Assembly: GCA_036260075.1 (NCBI GenBank)
Contig: DATAAM010000068.1
Location: 1-26,305, forward strand
Origin: DATAAM01 sp036260075
GTDB taxonomy: Bacteria; Actinomycetota; Acidimicrobiia; Acidimicrobiales; JAHWLA01
Reading direction: 5' to 3'
DNA length: 26,305 nucleotides
The notes under the pieces are model-generated. The model did not search any database and was not told the DNA's origin. It was given only the letters and a program-made list of their open reading frames with translations. Each line of letters opens with the position of its first letter. The first letter of the stretch is position 1. Both the position numbers and the translations under genes were made by a program. Shown one piece after another: positions 15,278 through 22,013 of the stretch.

Positions 15278-16366
15278 ATGAGGGGGAACCGAAAACTCAT
15301 CGTGTCGTTGACCGCGCTCGTAGGCCTGGCGGGGGCGCTGCTCCCCACGGGCGGTGCCCGGGCGGAGGTCGAGTGCAAGGACCACGCGGACACCGCCGTC
15401 CGCTTCACAATCCCGGTGAACGGCCAGAGCGCCGACGGCTTCTATGCCCTGCCCGACGTGAAGCCGGTCGGGCTCGTGGTGTTCTCGCACGGCTACGGCC
15501 ACTCGTCGTACTCCTGGCAGCACCACCTGCGGCGGGTGGCCGCCGAGCTCGACGTGATCGCCGTCGCCATGGACTACCGCGGCATCACGTTCCTGCCCAC
15601 GTTCAAGGCGCCGGGCATCCCCGACACCCGCGGCTGGAACGTCACCGCGGGCGCCGAGGACGGCATCGCCGCCGCCCAGCACTTCGAGGCCGCCTGCAGG
15701 ACGATCGACACGATCGTGAACTACGGCGTCAGCATGGGCGCCAACACGTCGGGCCTGATGGCGGCGGCCAACGCCGACCGCTCCGACGGTTCGCCGCTGT
15801 TCGACTACTGGGTCGACATCGAGGGCGCCGTCAACGTCAGCGAGACGTACACAGGCGCCCGCATCCTCGCCCCGGTCAACGCCTTCGCCCGCCAGGCGGA
15901 GGAGGACATCCGGGCCGAGATGGGCGGCACCTTCGAGCAGCGCACGGCCACATTCCTCGAGAAGTCGGTGGTCACACGGGCGCCCGACATGAAGGCGTCC
16001 GGCCTGAAGGGCGTGGTGCTCGTGCACGGCGTCGACGACGGCCTCGTGACATACGACCAGTCGGTGCAGATGCGGGCGGCGCTCAACGCCGTCGGCATCC
16101 CGACGCAGATGTTCACGGTCACGTCGAGGAGCCCGCAGTCCGAGCGGGAGACCACGCTCACCGGCTACCTCGGCAGCCAGCTCGACCCCAACTACAAGTC
16201 GCCGCTGGCCGGGCACGCCTCGGAGATGAGCACCACGCACATCGTGTCGGTGCTCGGATTCGAGCGCCTCACCGCCCTGTTCAACGGGCAGGCTCCCGAC
16301 TGCACCCGTGAGCACGTGACCGACGGTCAGCTGGCCACCACGGTGCCCGCCCCGTCTGCCTGCTAG
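15278..16366 (+). CDS. Secreted alpha/beta hydrolase
   Basis: A 362-residue protein with a signal peptide (about 1-29, cut near ARA-EV) and an alpha/beta-hydrolase fold. Landmarks are the oxyanion region VVFSHGYGHSS (68-76), nucleophile elbow GVSMGANTS (Ser152), acid-residue loop HGVDDGLVTYD (Asp253 or Asp254) and a candidate His at 321 (STTHIVSV). Cysteines at both ends may form a disulphide. It likely cleaves an ester or peptide outside the cell; the substrate is unknown. It starts 84 bases after the membrane-protein gene on the same strand, with no clear ribosome site before ATG 15278, so it may or may not belong to the sigma operon. Confidence 0.84.
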   Translation: MRGNRKLIVSLTALVGLAGALLPTGGARAEVECKDHADTAVRFTIPVNGQSADGFYALPDVKPVGLVVFSHGYGHSSYSWQHHLRRVAAELDVIAVAMDYRGITFLPTFKAPGIPDTRGWNVTAGAEDGIAAAQHFEAACRTIDTIVNYGVSMGANTSGLMAAANADRSDGSPLFDYWVDIEGAVNVSETYTGARILAPVNAFARQAEEDIRAEMGGTFEQRTATFLEKSVVTRAPDMKASGLKGVVLVHGVDDGLVTYDQSVQMRAALNAVGIPTQMFTVTSRSPQSERETTLTGYLGSQLDPNYKSPLAGHASEMSTTHIVSVLGFERLTALFNGQAPDCTREHVTDGQLATTVPAPSAC

Positions 16367-16380
16367 CCCACTGAACGCGC

Positions 16381-16406
16381 ACCGGCCGGCGGATTCGCCG
16401 GCCGGT
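16381..16406. terminator. Perfect 11-bp hairpin between convergent genes
   Basis: ACCGGCCGGCG and CGCCGGCCGGT flank the loop GATT. The hairpin lies 15 bases after the hydrolase stop and 32 bases before the stop of the oppositely oriented CAP gene. There is no U-tract, as is common in GC-rich actinomycetes. Probably terminates both transcripts. Confidence 0.75.
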
Positions 16407-16438
16407 ACGCGGGTTGGGGGTTGGGGGGAGAGAAGAGC

Positions 16439-17671
16439 TCAGGCGCCTGCGACCATGCCGACGACCGGGCCGAGGCCCGCCCCGGCGGCGGAGCCGAGGA
16501 AGCCGGCGTCGCCGAAGGCGAACACGCCGCCGTCGGCCGCCACCAGCCAGTAGCCGTTGCCCGAGGGCGTGGGCGCCATGCCCACGATCGGCTGGTTGAG
16601 GCGGATGGCGCCGGTGGAGCCGTGGAACTTGGCGTCGCCGAAGGCGAAGATCCCGCCGTCGGAGGCGACCAGCCAGTAGCCGTTGCCGCTCTTGGTCGCC
16701 GCCATGCCCACGATCGGCTGGTTCAGGCGGATGGCACCGGTGGAGCCGAAGAACTTGGCGTCGCCGAAGGAGAAGATCCCGCCGTCGGAGGCCACGAACC
16801 AGTAGCCGCCGCCCGTGGGGCTGGCCGTCATGCCGACCACCGGCTGGTTGAGGCGCATGCCGCCGGTGGAGCCGTGGAACTTGGCATCGCCGAAGGAGAA
16901 CACGCCGCCGTCCCGGCCGAGCAGCCAGTACCCGCCGTTGGTCTTGGTGGCGGCCATGCCGACGACGGGCGAGGCCAGGCTGCCCGCAGGCATGCCGCCG
17001 AAGTACTTGGCGTCGCCGGCGCTGAACACGGCACCGTTGCTCGCCGCCTGCCAGTAGCCGTCGCCCGAGGTGGTGGAGGCGATGGCGGTCACGGGCGCCG
17101 AGGTCGGCGCCTTGGCGAACGGGCCGGCCGCTCCGAAGGTGTGCACGTCGCCGGAGGCCCGGGCGATGCGGTACCAGGCGGTGCCGTCGGCCGCGCCCGC
17201 CGACTGGAGCAGCACGACCGGGCCCTTCATGAACACCTGGGTCACCCACAGGCGGTTGCCCGACCACACCACGCCCAGGCCGACGGCGTTGAAGGCGGGG
17301 TCGACCATGTTGCGGAAGTGGTCCGGGCTGGCCACGAAGGCGTCGTGCACGGAGCCGACCTCGCCGCCGTAGCCGACGTTCTCGCCGAGCTTCTGCCAGT
17401 CGCCGGGGGCCTGGGCGGCCAGGTTCGGGTTGTGGTACAGGCGGTTGCTGCCGGCCATGTTGGCCGACCACGCCCGGGCCACCTCGGTCAGGCGGGCATC
17501 GACGGCGAGCGGCGCCAGGCCCCGGCTCGCCCGCACCTGGTTGAGACGCGAGACGAACGACGCCTCGTCGGACTGGGCATCGGCGTGCGCCGTGCCGGTG
17601 AGCGCCGGCAGGGCCACCAGCGAGAGGACTGCAACAACAGCAACGACGATTCCCCGGCTCCAACCCCGCAT
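16439..17671 (-). CDS. Secreted CAP/SCP-domain protein with 42-residue repeat array
   Basis: A 410-residue exported protein: signal peptide (1-31, cut near AHA-DA), a CAP/SCP domain (about 35-155; LNQVRASRGLAPLAVDARL, WSANMA, GENVGYGG, DAFVASPDHFRNMVDPAFNAVGLGVV, WVTQVFM), then five exact-length 42-residue repeats preceded by one weaker unit. The consensus is GYWLVASDGGIFSFGD followed by AKFHGSTG, LNQP and VVGMAA. Repeats of this sort probably form a beta-propeller or similar sheet structure that binds a surface ligand. The CAP domain is of the bacterial type whose role is often unknown. Its mRNA leader carries a cyclic di-GMP-I riboswitch, so expression should respond to c-di-GMP. ATG 17671 has a strong AGGAGGAGG six bases upstream. 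Confidence 0.9.
   Translation of the reverse strand: MRGWSRGIVVAVVAVLSLVALPALTGTAHADAQSDEASFVSRLNQVRASRGLAPLAVDARLTEVARAWSANMAGSNRLYHNPNLAAQAPGDWQKLGENVGYGGEVGSVHDAFVASPDHFRNMVDPAFNAVGLGVVWSGNRLWVTQVFMKGPVVLLQSAGAADGTAWYRIARASGDVHTFGAAGPFAKAPTSAPVTAIASTTSGDGYWQAASNGAVFSAGDAKYFGGMPAGSLASPVVGMAATKTNGGYWLLGRDGGVFSFGDAKFHGSTGGMRLNQPVVGMTASPTGGGYWFVASDGGIFSFGDAKFFGSTGAIRLNQPIVGMAATKSGNGYWLVASDGGIFAFGDAKFHGSTGAIRLNQPIVGMAPTPSGNGYWLVAADGGVFAFGDAGFLGSAAGAGLGPVVGMVAGA
16442..17060. repeat. Five tandem coding repeats of 126 bases
   Basis: The AACTTGGCG-type anchor recurs at 16500 (variant), 16626, 16752, 16878 and 17004, always 126 bases apart, which gives 42-residue units without indels. Units 2-4 are most alike at the DNA level, suggesting recent duplication or gene conversion. 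An older, looser unit lies upstream around 17080-17190. Confidence 0.88.
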
Positions 17672-17677
17672 CGCGGG

Positions 17678-17712
17678 CCTCCTCCTGATTTCGGAGGGCG
17701 GTGGAGCCCCCC
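17678..17712 (-). promoter_or_regulatory. Candidate riboswitch expression platform masking the ribosome site
   Basis: On the minus strand the ribosome site AGGAGGAGG (17686-17678) can pair with CCTCC at 17697-17693 to form a five-base stem with a seven-base loop. A run of six G (17712-17707), just after the aptamer, can pair with the same CCCTCC. The two pairings exclude each other, so a translational switch is possible. Which state ligand favours cannot be read from sequence. Confidence 0.55.
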
Positions 17713-17713
17713 G

Positions 17714-17806
17714 TTCGGTAGCCCGGCTGCCGTGGGAAGCGGTGCTTCCTTTAGGCCCGTGGCTTTGCGCACCCGGGTTTCCCCGGGGTTGCCGTTTCGT
17801 GGGTCA
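17714..17806 (-). ncRNA. Cyclic di-GMP-I riboswitch (GEMM-I)
   Basis: The minus-strand leader of the CAP gene matches the GEMM-I aptamer in order and spacing. ACGGCAACC (compare AGGGCAAACC in Vibrio Vc2) is followed by a stem capped by a GAAA tetraloop, GCGCAAAGCC (Vc2 ACGCAAAGCC), GGGCCTAAA (tetraloop receptor, Vc2 CGGCCTAAA), a perfect GGAAGC-ACC-GCTTCC stem, and AGCCGGGCTACCG (Vc2 AGCGGGGTTACCG). By alignment to Vc2 the ligand-contacting G20, A47 and C92 are all kept; G20 favours c-di-GMP over cGAMP. It ends about 43 bases before the CAP start codon. A ydaO-type c-di-AMP switch was considered but its motifs do not fit. Confidence 0.9.
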
Positions 17807-17811
17807 AGAGG

Positions 17812-17840
17812 GGTATCGGCAGATGCCGCGTTTTCCTGAA
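17812..17840 (-). promoter_or_regulatory. Possible promoter for the riboswitch-controlled CAP gene
   Basis: On the minus strand TTCAGG (17840-17835) and GATACC (17817-17812) are separated by exactly 17 bases and lie just upstream of the aptamer, starting next to the previous gene's stop. Both boxes are weak matches. Confidence 0.3.
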
Positions 17841-17841
17841 G

Positions 17842-18399
17842 TCAGCCCGTAACGGTGAAGATGCGCGCTTGCGGGTACTGGAACGGGCTCGAGCCCTGGC
17901 ATGCGGCCCTGACCGTGTAGCGGCCCGGCGGGACGGCACCGATGTTGACGGGCACCCGCCATGTGCCGTCGGGCATGGCGGCGGCGCCGGTGCCGCTGTA
18001 GGGCTGCCCGCTGGGGTCGTACAGGGTGATCCCCACGCCCGCGCCCTGCCCGGTGCAGCCGGAGCCCGAGGCCGTGAACTCCGAGTTGGCCGGGCCCGAG
18101 GTGGGCGAGATCGACCACGTGCGGGCGGCGGCGGCCGTGGTGGTGGTCGTGGGCCGGGCCGTGGTGCTCGTCGTGGGGGCGGGGGGCGGCGTGGTGGCGG
18201 TGGTGGCGACGGTGGCGGCCGTGTTGGTCAACGGCGCCGCCGTGGTCGTGGTGGTCTCCTCCACCGTGGTGGTGCTCCCCCCGGAGCCGACCGTGAGCTG
18301 CTGGTCGCCCTCGTCGTCGTCACGGGTGGCCACCAGGCCGACCAGCCCCAGCACGAACAGGACGACGATGGCGGGGACGAGGAGGCGACGGGAGTCCAT
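17842..18399 (-). CDS. Membrane-anchored Thr-rich protein with C-terminal Ig-like domain
   Basis: A 185-residue protein: one N-terminal membrane helix or uncleaved signal (LLVPAIVVLFVLGLVGLVA), a charged spacer, a long Thr/Ala/Pro-rich stalk (about 40-90) and a C-terminal domain of about 95 residues beginning TWSISPTSGPANSEFTASGSGC and ending RIFTVTG. The pattern (SPTSGP at the start, alternating beta strands, a GRYTVRAAC strand) resembles IPT/TIG or other Ig-like folds, with two Cys that could pair. No enzyme motif. It probably displays the Ig-like domain outside the membrane. ATG 18399 lies five bases after the EamA stop, so it is likely co-transcribed with that gene. Confidence 0.72.
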   Translation of the reverse strand: MDSRRLLVPAIVVLFVLGLVGLVATRDDDEGDQQLTVGSGGSTTTVEETTTTTAAPLTNTAATVATTATTPPPAPTTSTTARPTTTTTAAAARTWSISPTSGPANSEFTASGSGCTGQGAGVGITLYDPSGQPYSGTGAAAMPDGTWRVPVNIGAVPPGRYTVRAACQGSSPFQYPQARIFTVTG

Positions 18400-18404
18400 G
18401 CGCG

Positions 18405-19268
18405 TCACGCTACAGACGCAGGCGCCGCCTTCGAGCGAGCCACCAGCACGGCGGCGACCAGGATCACGACACCGCCGACGGCCTGGAGCGGGCGCAGGCC
18501 CTCCCCCAGGAACAGGGCGGCCAGGGCCACGGCGGAGGCGGCCTCGGCCGTCATGGCGACGGCGGTGCGGCCCGCCCCGATCCGGCGCAGGGCGAGGAAC
18601 ATCAGCCCGAAGGCCAAGGCGGTGGCCGCGCCATTCGCCACCAGGGCGGGCACGTGGTCGCCCGCCTCGGGCCGGCCCCCGGTGACGACGGCCACGGTGA
18701 GCCACGACAAGGCCGCCCCGCAGGCCACCCACGCCGCCGAGGTCAGGCCGTCGCTGCGCGGCAGCAGGCGGTTGCCGGCCAGCAGGTAGGTGCCGAAGGC
18801 CACCGCCGCCCCGACGGCCAGGAGCGCGCCCGCAGGCGAGATCGTCACCTCGCTGCCGCCCGCCACCACCAAGGCGGTGCCGCCCGCCGACAGCACCAGG
18901 GCGGACACCCGCCGCCGGTCGATCGGCTGCCACCCGAACAGCGCCTCCAGCAGCGTGACGAAGGCCGGGTAGGCGTAGAACACCAGCGTGACGGCCGCCG
19001 CCGTCCCCCGTTGCAGGGCCGAGAAGAAGAAGGCGGTCTGGCCTGCGTACCCCACGATGCCGAGGAGGACGGCCCGGCCCCACTCGCCCGGCACGGGTCG
19101 CAGCGGGCGGCCCAGCGCCCGTACGATGGCGAAGGTCCCGACCGTGGCCACCGCGAAGCGCACGCTCAGCACCTCGGGGGCGCTCATCCCCGCGCGAGCC
19201 AGCGATCGGTTGAGGACGACGGTGAGCCCGTAGCAGGTGGCCGCCCCTACGGCCATGGCCACGCCCAC
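18405..19268 (-). CDS. EamA-family (DMT) transporter
   Basis: A 287-residue membrane protein with about ten helices in two EamA halves (first around AATCYGLTVVLNRSLARAG, second around GAAVAFGTYLLAGNRLL). It belongs to the drug/metabolite transporter superfamily, whose members export amino acids, metabolites or drugs; the substrate here is unknown. The longer open frame to 19394 would run through the palindrome and into the ligase gene. GTG 19268 is chosen because GGGGGAGG lies eight bases upstream and the protein then starts like its family; GTG 19262 and ATG 19256 are alternatives. Confidence 0.85.
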   Translation of the reverse strand: MGVAMAVGAATCYGLTVVLNRSLARAGMSAPEVLSVRFAVATVGTFAIVRALGRPLRPVPGEWGRAVLLGIVGYAGQTAFFFSALQRGTAAAVTLVFYAYPAFVTLLEALFGWQPIDRRRVSALVLSAGGTALVVAGGSEVTISPAGALLAVGAAVAFGTYLLAGNRLLPRSDGLTSAAWVACGAALSWLTVAVVTGGRPEAGDHVPALVANGAATALAFGLMFLALRRIGAGRTAVAMTAEAASAVALAALFLGEGLRPLQAVGGVVILVAAVLVARSKAAPASVA

Positions 19269-19282
19269 CGCATCGGCCTCCC

Positions 19283-19338
19283 CCGTTTTTCTCCGCAAAT
19301 CCGGGGGTGGCGCAGGCGTGGGTTTGCGGAGAAAACGG
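19283..19338. repeat. Long intergenic inverted repeat
   Basis: The arms 19283-19302 and 19321-19338 (core CTCCGCAAA / TTTGCGGAG, with flanking T and A runs) pair with one bulge and one mismatch. It lies four bases past the ligase stop and runs into the G-rich ribosome site of the EamA gene on the minus strand. On the minus strand the 3' arm ends GGAGAAAAACGG. It may terminate the ligase mRNA. Its arms differ from the TTCTGG family, but its placement before a G-rich ribosome site is the same. Confidence 0.7.
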
Positions 19339-19341
19339 CCG

Positions 19342-21159
19342 TCAGCCGGAATAGAGGGCCTCGATCTCCGCCGCGTACTTCTGGTTGACGCCACGTCGCT
19401 TCAACTTCATGGTGGGGGTCAGCTCCTCGGAGTCGGGCAGCCACTCCTCCGACAGCACGGTGAACTTCTTCACCCGCTCCACCTGGCTGAACCGCTGGTT
19501 GGCCTCGTCGACGGCGGCCTGCACGGCGGCCTGCACCTCCGGATGGGCGGCCAGCTCGGCCAACGTGTCGGCCTCGATGCCCTGCTGCTTGGCCCACGCG
19601 GGCGCCACCTCGGGGTCGAGCACGATGAGCGCCGAGATGAAGGGCCGGCTGTCGCCGATCACCGCCGCCTGCCCGATGAGCGGCGAGGCCTTGAGCGCGG
19701 CCTCGATGTTGGCGGGCGAGATGTTCTTGCCGCCCGCCGTGATGATCAGCTCCTTCTTGCGGTCGACGATCTTGAGGTAGCCCTCGTCGTCGAAGACGCC
19801 GATGTCGCCGGTGTGGAGCCACCCGTCGGCGTCGAGGGCCTCGGCCGTCTTCTCCGGGTCGTTGAGGTAGCCCTTGAACACCAGCCCGCCCCGGCAGACG
19901 ACCTCGCCGTCGTCGGCCAGCTGCACCTCCACCCCCGGCAAGGCTCGGCCCACGTAGCCCACCTTCACCCGGAACGGCTCCCACGTCATGGGGCCGGTGT
20001 TCTCCGACATGCCATAGATCTCCGACAGCGGCACACCGATCGAGCGGAACCAGGTGATGAGCTCGGGCGGGATGGGCGCGGCGCCGGTGATGGCGAACTC
20101 CAGGGCGTCGAGGCCCACCAGCCCCCGCACCGTTGTGAACGCCACGGCGTCGAGGAACTCCCAGGTGCCCTGCTCCTCGGCGGTGAGCTCCTCGCCCCGG
20201 TCGCGCTTCTCCACCAGCGGTGTGGCGGCGGCGACCGCCTCGTCGAACTTCTGCTTCTTCTCGGGGTCGGCAGCCAGGGCGGCGTTGACGCCGGCGTAGA
20301 TCTTCTCCCAGATGCGGGGCACCCCGAACATGACCTGCGGACGCACCTCGCGCAGGTACTCCGCGATCTGCGTGGGCTCGGGGCAGGTGGTGACCTCGTA
20401 GCCGAAGCAGGCCTGCTGGTAGTGGCTCGTCATACGCTCGGCGATGTGCGCCATCGGCAGGTACGAGACCATGCGGAACCCGGCCGTGTCGTCGCGCTGG
20501 AAGCACCGGAACAGGCTCTCGGCCGTCCACACCACGTTGTAGTGGGTGAGCATCACGCCCTTGGGCGGGCCGGTGGTGCCGGAGGTGTAGATGACGGTCG
20601 CCAGGTCGTCGGGCTGGGGCACCTTTGTGGCCTCGTCGAAGTCGACGGGCGCCGCCTCCAGCAGCGTGGACCACGACAGCACGTCGTCGGGGGCGAGGCC
20701 GTCGGGGTCCTCCATCAGCACGATGTGCTCCAGGGCGGGCAGCTCGCTGCGCACCTTGAGGAAGCGCTCGAGGAACCCGATGTCCTCCACGATCGCCACC
20801 CGGGCCTCGGAGTGGCCGGTGAGGTACTGCACCTGCTCGGGCGCCGAGGAGTTGTAGATGGAGATCGGCGTGGCCCCGCACAGCAGCACGGCCATGTCGG
20901 CGATGTAGAACTCGGGCCGGTTGCGCATCATGAGCACGACCCGCTGCCCCCGGTCGACGCCGAGCGACCGCAGCCCCGCCGCCACCCGGCAGGCCCGCTC
21001 GGCGTAGTCGCGGAACGTCAGCTCGCCCCAGCCGCCGTCGGGCGTGCGCCACCGCAGCGCGGTGAGCTCGCCGTGCTTGCCCACGGTCTTGGCGAACTGG
21101 GTGGTGACCGTCTCCCCGGCGACGTGGCGGTCGACCTCTTCCTTGGTTGCGTCCGGCAT
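19342..21159 (-). CDS. Long-chain acyl-CoA synthetase (FadD15-like AMP-forming ligase)
   Basis: A 605-residue adenylate-forming enzyme that activates fatty acids with ATP and CoA. Motifs: phosphate-binding loop YTSGTTGPPKGVMLTH (about 191-206), IYGMSENTGP, WLHTGDIGVFDDEGYLKIVDRKKE and the C-terminal lysine region ITAGGKNISPANIE. It resembles the FadD15/long-chain group, including the insertion before the acyl-binding region. ATG 21159 is chosen over an in-frame ATG at 21195 because GGGGGAGA lies just before it. It is divergent from the peroxiredoxin gene, leaving a 135-base shared promoter region. Confidence 0.92.
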   Translation of the reverse strand: MPDATKEEVDRHVAGETVTTQFAKTVGKHGELTALRWRTPDGGWGELTFRDYAERACRVAAGLRSLGVDRGQRVVLMMRNRPEFYIADMAVLLCGATPISIYNSSAPEQVQYLTGHSEARVAIVEDIGFLERFLKVRSELPALEHIVLMEDPDGLAPDDVLSWSTLLEAAPVDFDEATKVPQPDDLATVIYTSGTTGPPKGVMLTHYNVVWTAESLFRCFQRDDTAGFRMVSYLPMAHIAERMTSHYQQACFGYEVTTCPEPTQIAEYLREVRPQVMFGVPRIWEKIYAGVNAALAADPEKKQKFDEAVAAATPLVEKRDRGEELTAEEQGTWEFLDAVAFTTVRGLVGLDALEFAITGAAPIPPELITWFRSIGVPLSEIYGMSENTGPMTWEPFRVKVGYVGRALPGVEVQLADDGEVVCRGGLVFKGYLNDPEKTAEALDADGWLHTGDIGVFDDEGYLKIVDRKKELIITAGGKNISPANIEAALKASPLIGQAAVIGDSRPFISALIVLDPEVAPAWAKQQGIEADTLAELAAHPEVQAAVQAAVDEANQRFSQVERVKKFTVLSEEWLPDSEELTPTMKLKRRGVNQKYAAEIEALYSG

Positions 21160-21233
21160 GGCCGTCTCCCCCTGGTGCGAGCGTGGCGCTCCCATTCAAG
21201 CGCGTGTGCAAAACCTTCGCCGCGCCGGAATTC

Positions 21234-21250
21234 CCGACCTTTCCGGTCGG
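21234..21250. promoter_or_regulatory. Inverted repeat and -10-like box before the peroxiredoxin gene
   Basis: CCGACC-TTTCC-GGTCGG is a perfect six-base inverted repeat. TATCGT (21252-21257) directly follows it and fits the TANNNT -10 form, so the repeat would overlap the spacer or -35 region, as a repressor or activator site might. The binding protein is not known. Confidence 0.35.
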
Positions 21251-21294
21251 TTATCGTCGGTCACGAACGCACGAGAGGAACGACGGAGGGAACC

Positions 21295-21927
21295 ATGGCA
21301 CTCCAACTGGGCGACGACGCCCCCAACTTCACAGCCGAGACCACCGAGGGGACGATCACGCTGTACGACTACCTCGGCGACAGCTGGGGGATCCTCTTCT
21401 CCCACCCCAAGGACTTCACGCCGGTGTGCACCACCGAGCTCGGCGCGGTGGCCAAGCTCAAGGACGAGTTCGACAAGCGCAACACCAAGATCCTCGCCGT
21501 TAGCGTCGACCCGGTCGACTCGCACAAGGAGTGGAGCAACGACATCGCCGAGGTCACCGGCGCCTCGCCCAACTACCCGATCATCGGCGACCCCGACCGC
21601 AAGGTGGCCGACCTGTACGGGATGATCCACCCCAACGCCAACGACACCCTGACGGTGCGCTCGGTGTTCGTGATCGGGCCGGACAAGAAGATCAAGCTCA
21701 CGCTCACCTACCCGGCGTCGACGGGGCGCAACTTCGACGAGATCCTCAGGGTGATCGACTCCCTCCAGCTGACGGCCAAGCACCAGGTGGCCACGCCGTC
21801 CGACTGGCGGCCGGGCGAGGACGTGATCATCACCACCGCGGTGTCCGACGAGGACGCCGCCCAGCGCTTCCCGGGCTACAAGACGGTGACGCCCTACCTG
21901 CGCACCACCCCCCAGCCCACCGGGTGA
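21295..21927 (+). CDS. 1-Cys peroxiredoxin (Prx6 family)
   Basis: A 210-residue thiol peroxidase that reduces hydrogen peroxide and alkyl hydroperoxides. The active site FSHPKDFTPVCTTELG carries the peroxidatic Cys45 with the conserved Thr42 and Pro; the HPKDFTPVCTTE form and length (with C-terminal extension after DSLQLTAKHQVATPSDWRPGEDV) mark the Prx6 group. No resolving Cys is seen, as expected for a 1-Cys enzyme, so an outside thiol such as mycothiol would recycle it (inference). ATG 21295 has GGAGGGA three bases upstream. Confidence 0.93.
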   Translation: MALQLGDDAPNFTAETTEGTITLYDYLGDSWGILFSHPKDFTPVCTTELGAVAKLKDEFDKRNTKILAVSVDPVDSHKEWSNDIAEVTGASPNYPIIGDPDRKVADLYGMIHPNANDTLTVRSVFVIGPDKKIKLTLTYPASTGRNFDEILRVIDSLQLTAKHQVATPSDWRPGEDVIITTAVSDEDAAQRFPGYKTVTPYLRTTPQPTG

Positions 21928-21931
21928 CCTC

Positions 21932-21955
21932 TCGCGCCACCGATCGGTGGCGCGA
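21932..21955 (+). terminator. Perfect 24-base palindrome after the peroxiredoxin gene
   Basis: TCGCGCCACCGA / TCGGTGGCGCGA are exact inverse complements. It lies five bases after the stop. On the plus strand it is followed by five A and not by T, so it is not a textbook intrinsic terminator, yet its position fits a hairpin that ends the peroxiredoxin transcript. Confidence 0.65.
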
Positions 21956-21966
21956 AAAAGAGGAGA

Positions 21967-21982
21967 TGTGCCATGTGTCACA
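21967..21982 (+). promoter_or_regulatory. CRP-like operator candidate before the Liv-type operon
   Basis: TGTGCCATGTGTCACA fits TGTGA-N6-TCACA at nine of ten fixed positions. It overlaps an AT-rich patch with CATAAT (21981-21986), a possible -10 box, about 30 bases before GTG 22014. Control by a CRP/FNR-family protein is plausible but unproven. Confidence 0.35.
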
Positions 21983-22013
21983 TAATTCTCCGTAAGGGGA
22001 AAGAGGTGACGCT

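Noticed and set aside
16500..17060. CRISPR-like array
   Set aside because: The 126-base repeats are in frame, gap-free and code for the protein's 42-residue units; there are no spacers.
17714..17806. c-di-AMP (ydaO/yuaA) riboswitch as an alternative identity
   Set aside because: Actinomycete cell-wall genes often carry ydaO switches, but the CGCAAAGCC, CCTAAA and GGCTACCG blocks and the GAAA-capped stem match GEMM-I.
19269..19394. N-terminal extension of the EamA frame
   Set aside because: It crosses the inverted repeat and the end of the ligase gene; a ribosome site supports GTG 19268.
21932..21955. Classical intrinsic terminator with a U-tract
   Set aside because: On the plus strand the hairpin is followed by A and not T; only a hairpin-type terminator can be claimed.
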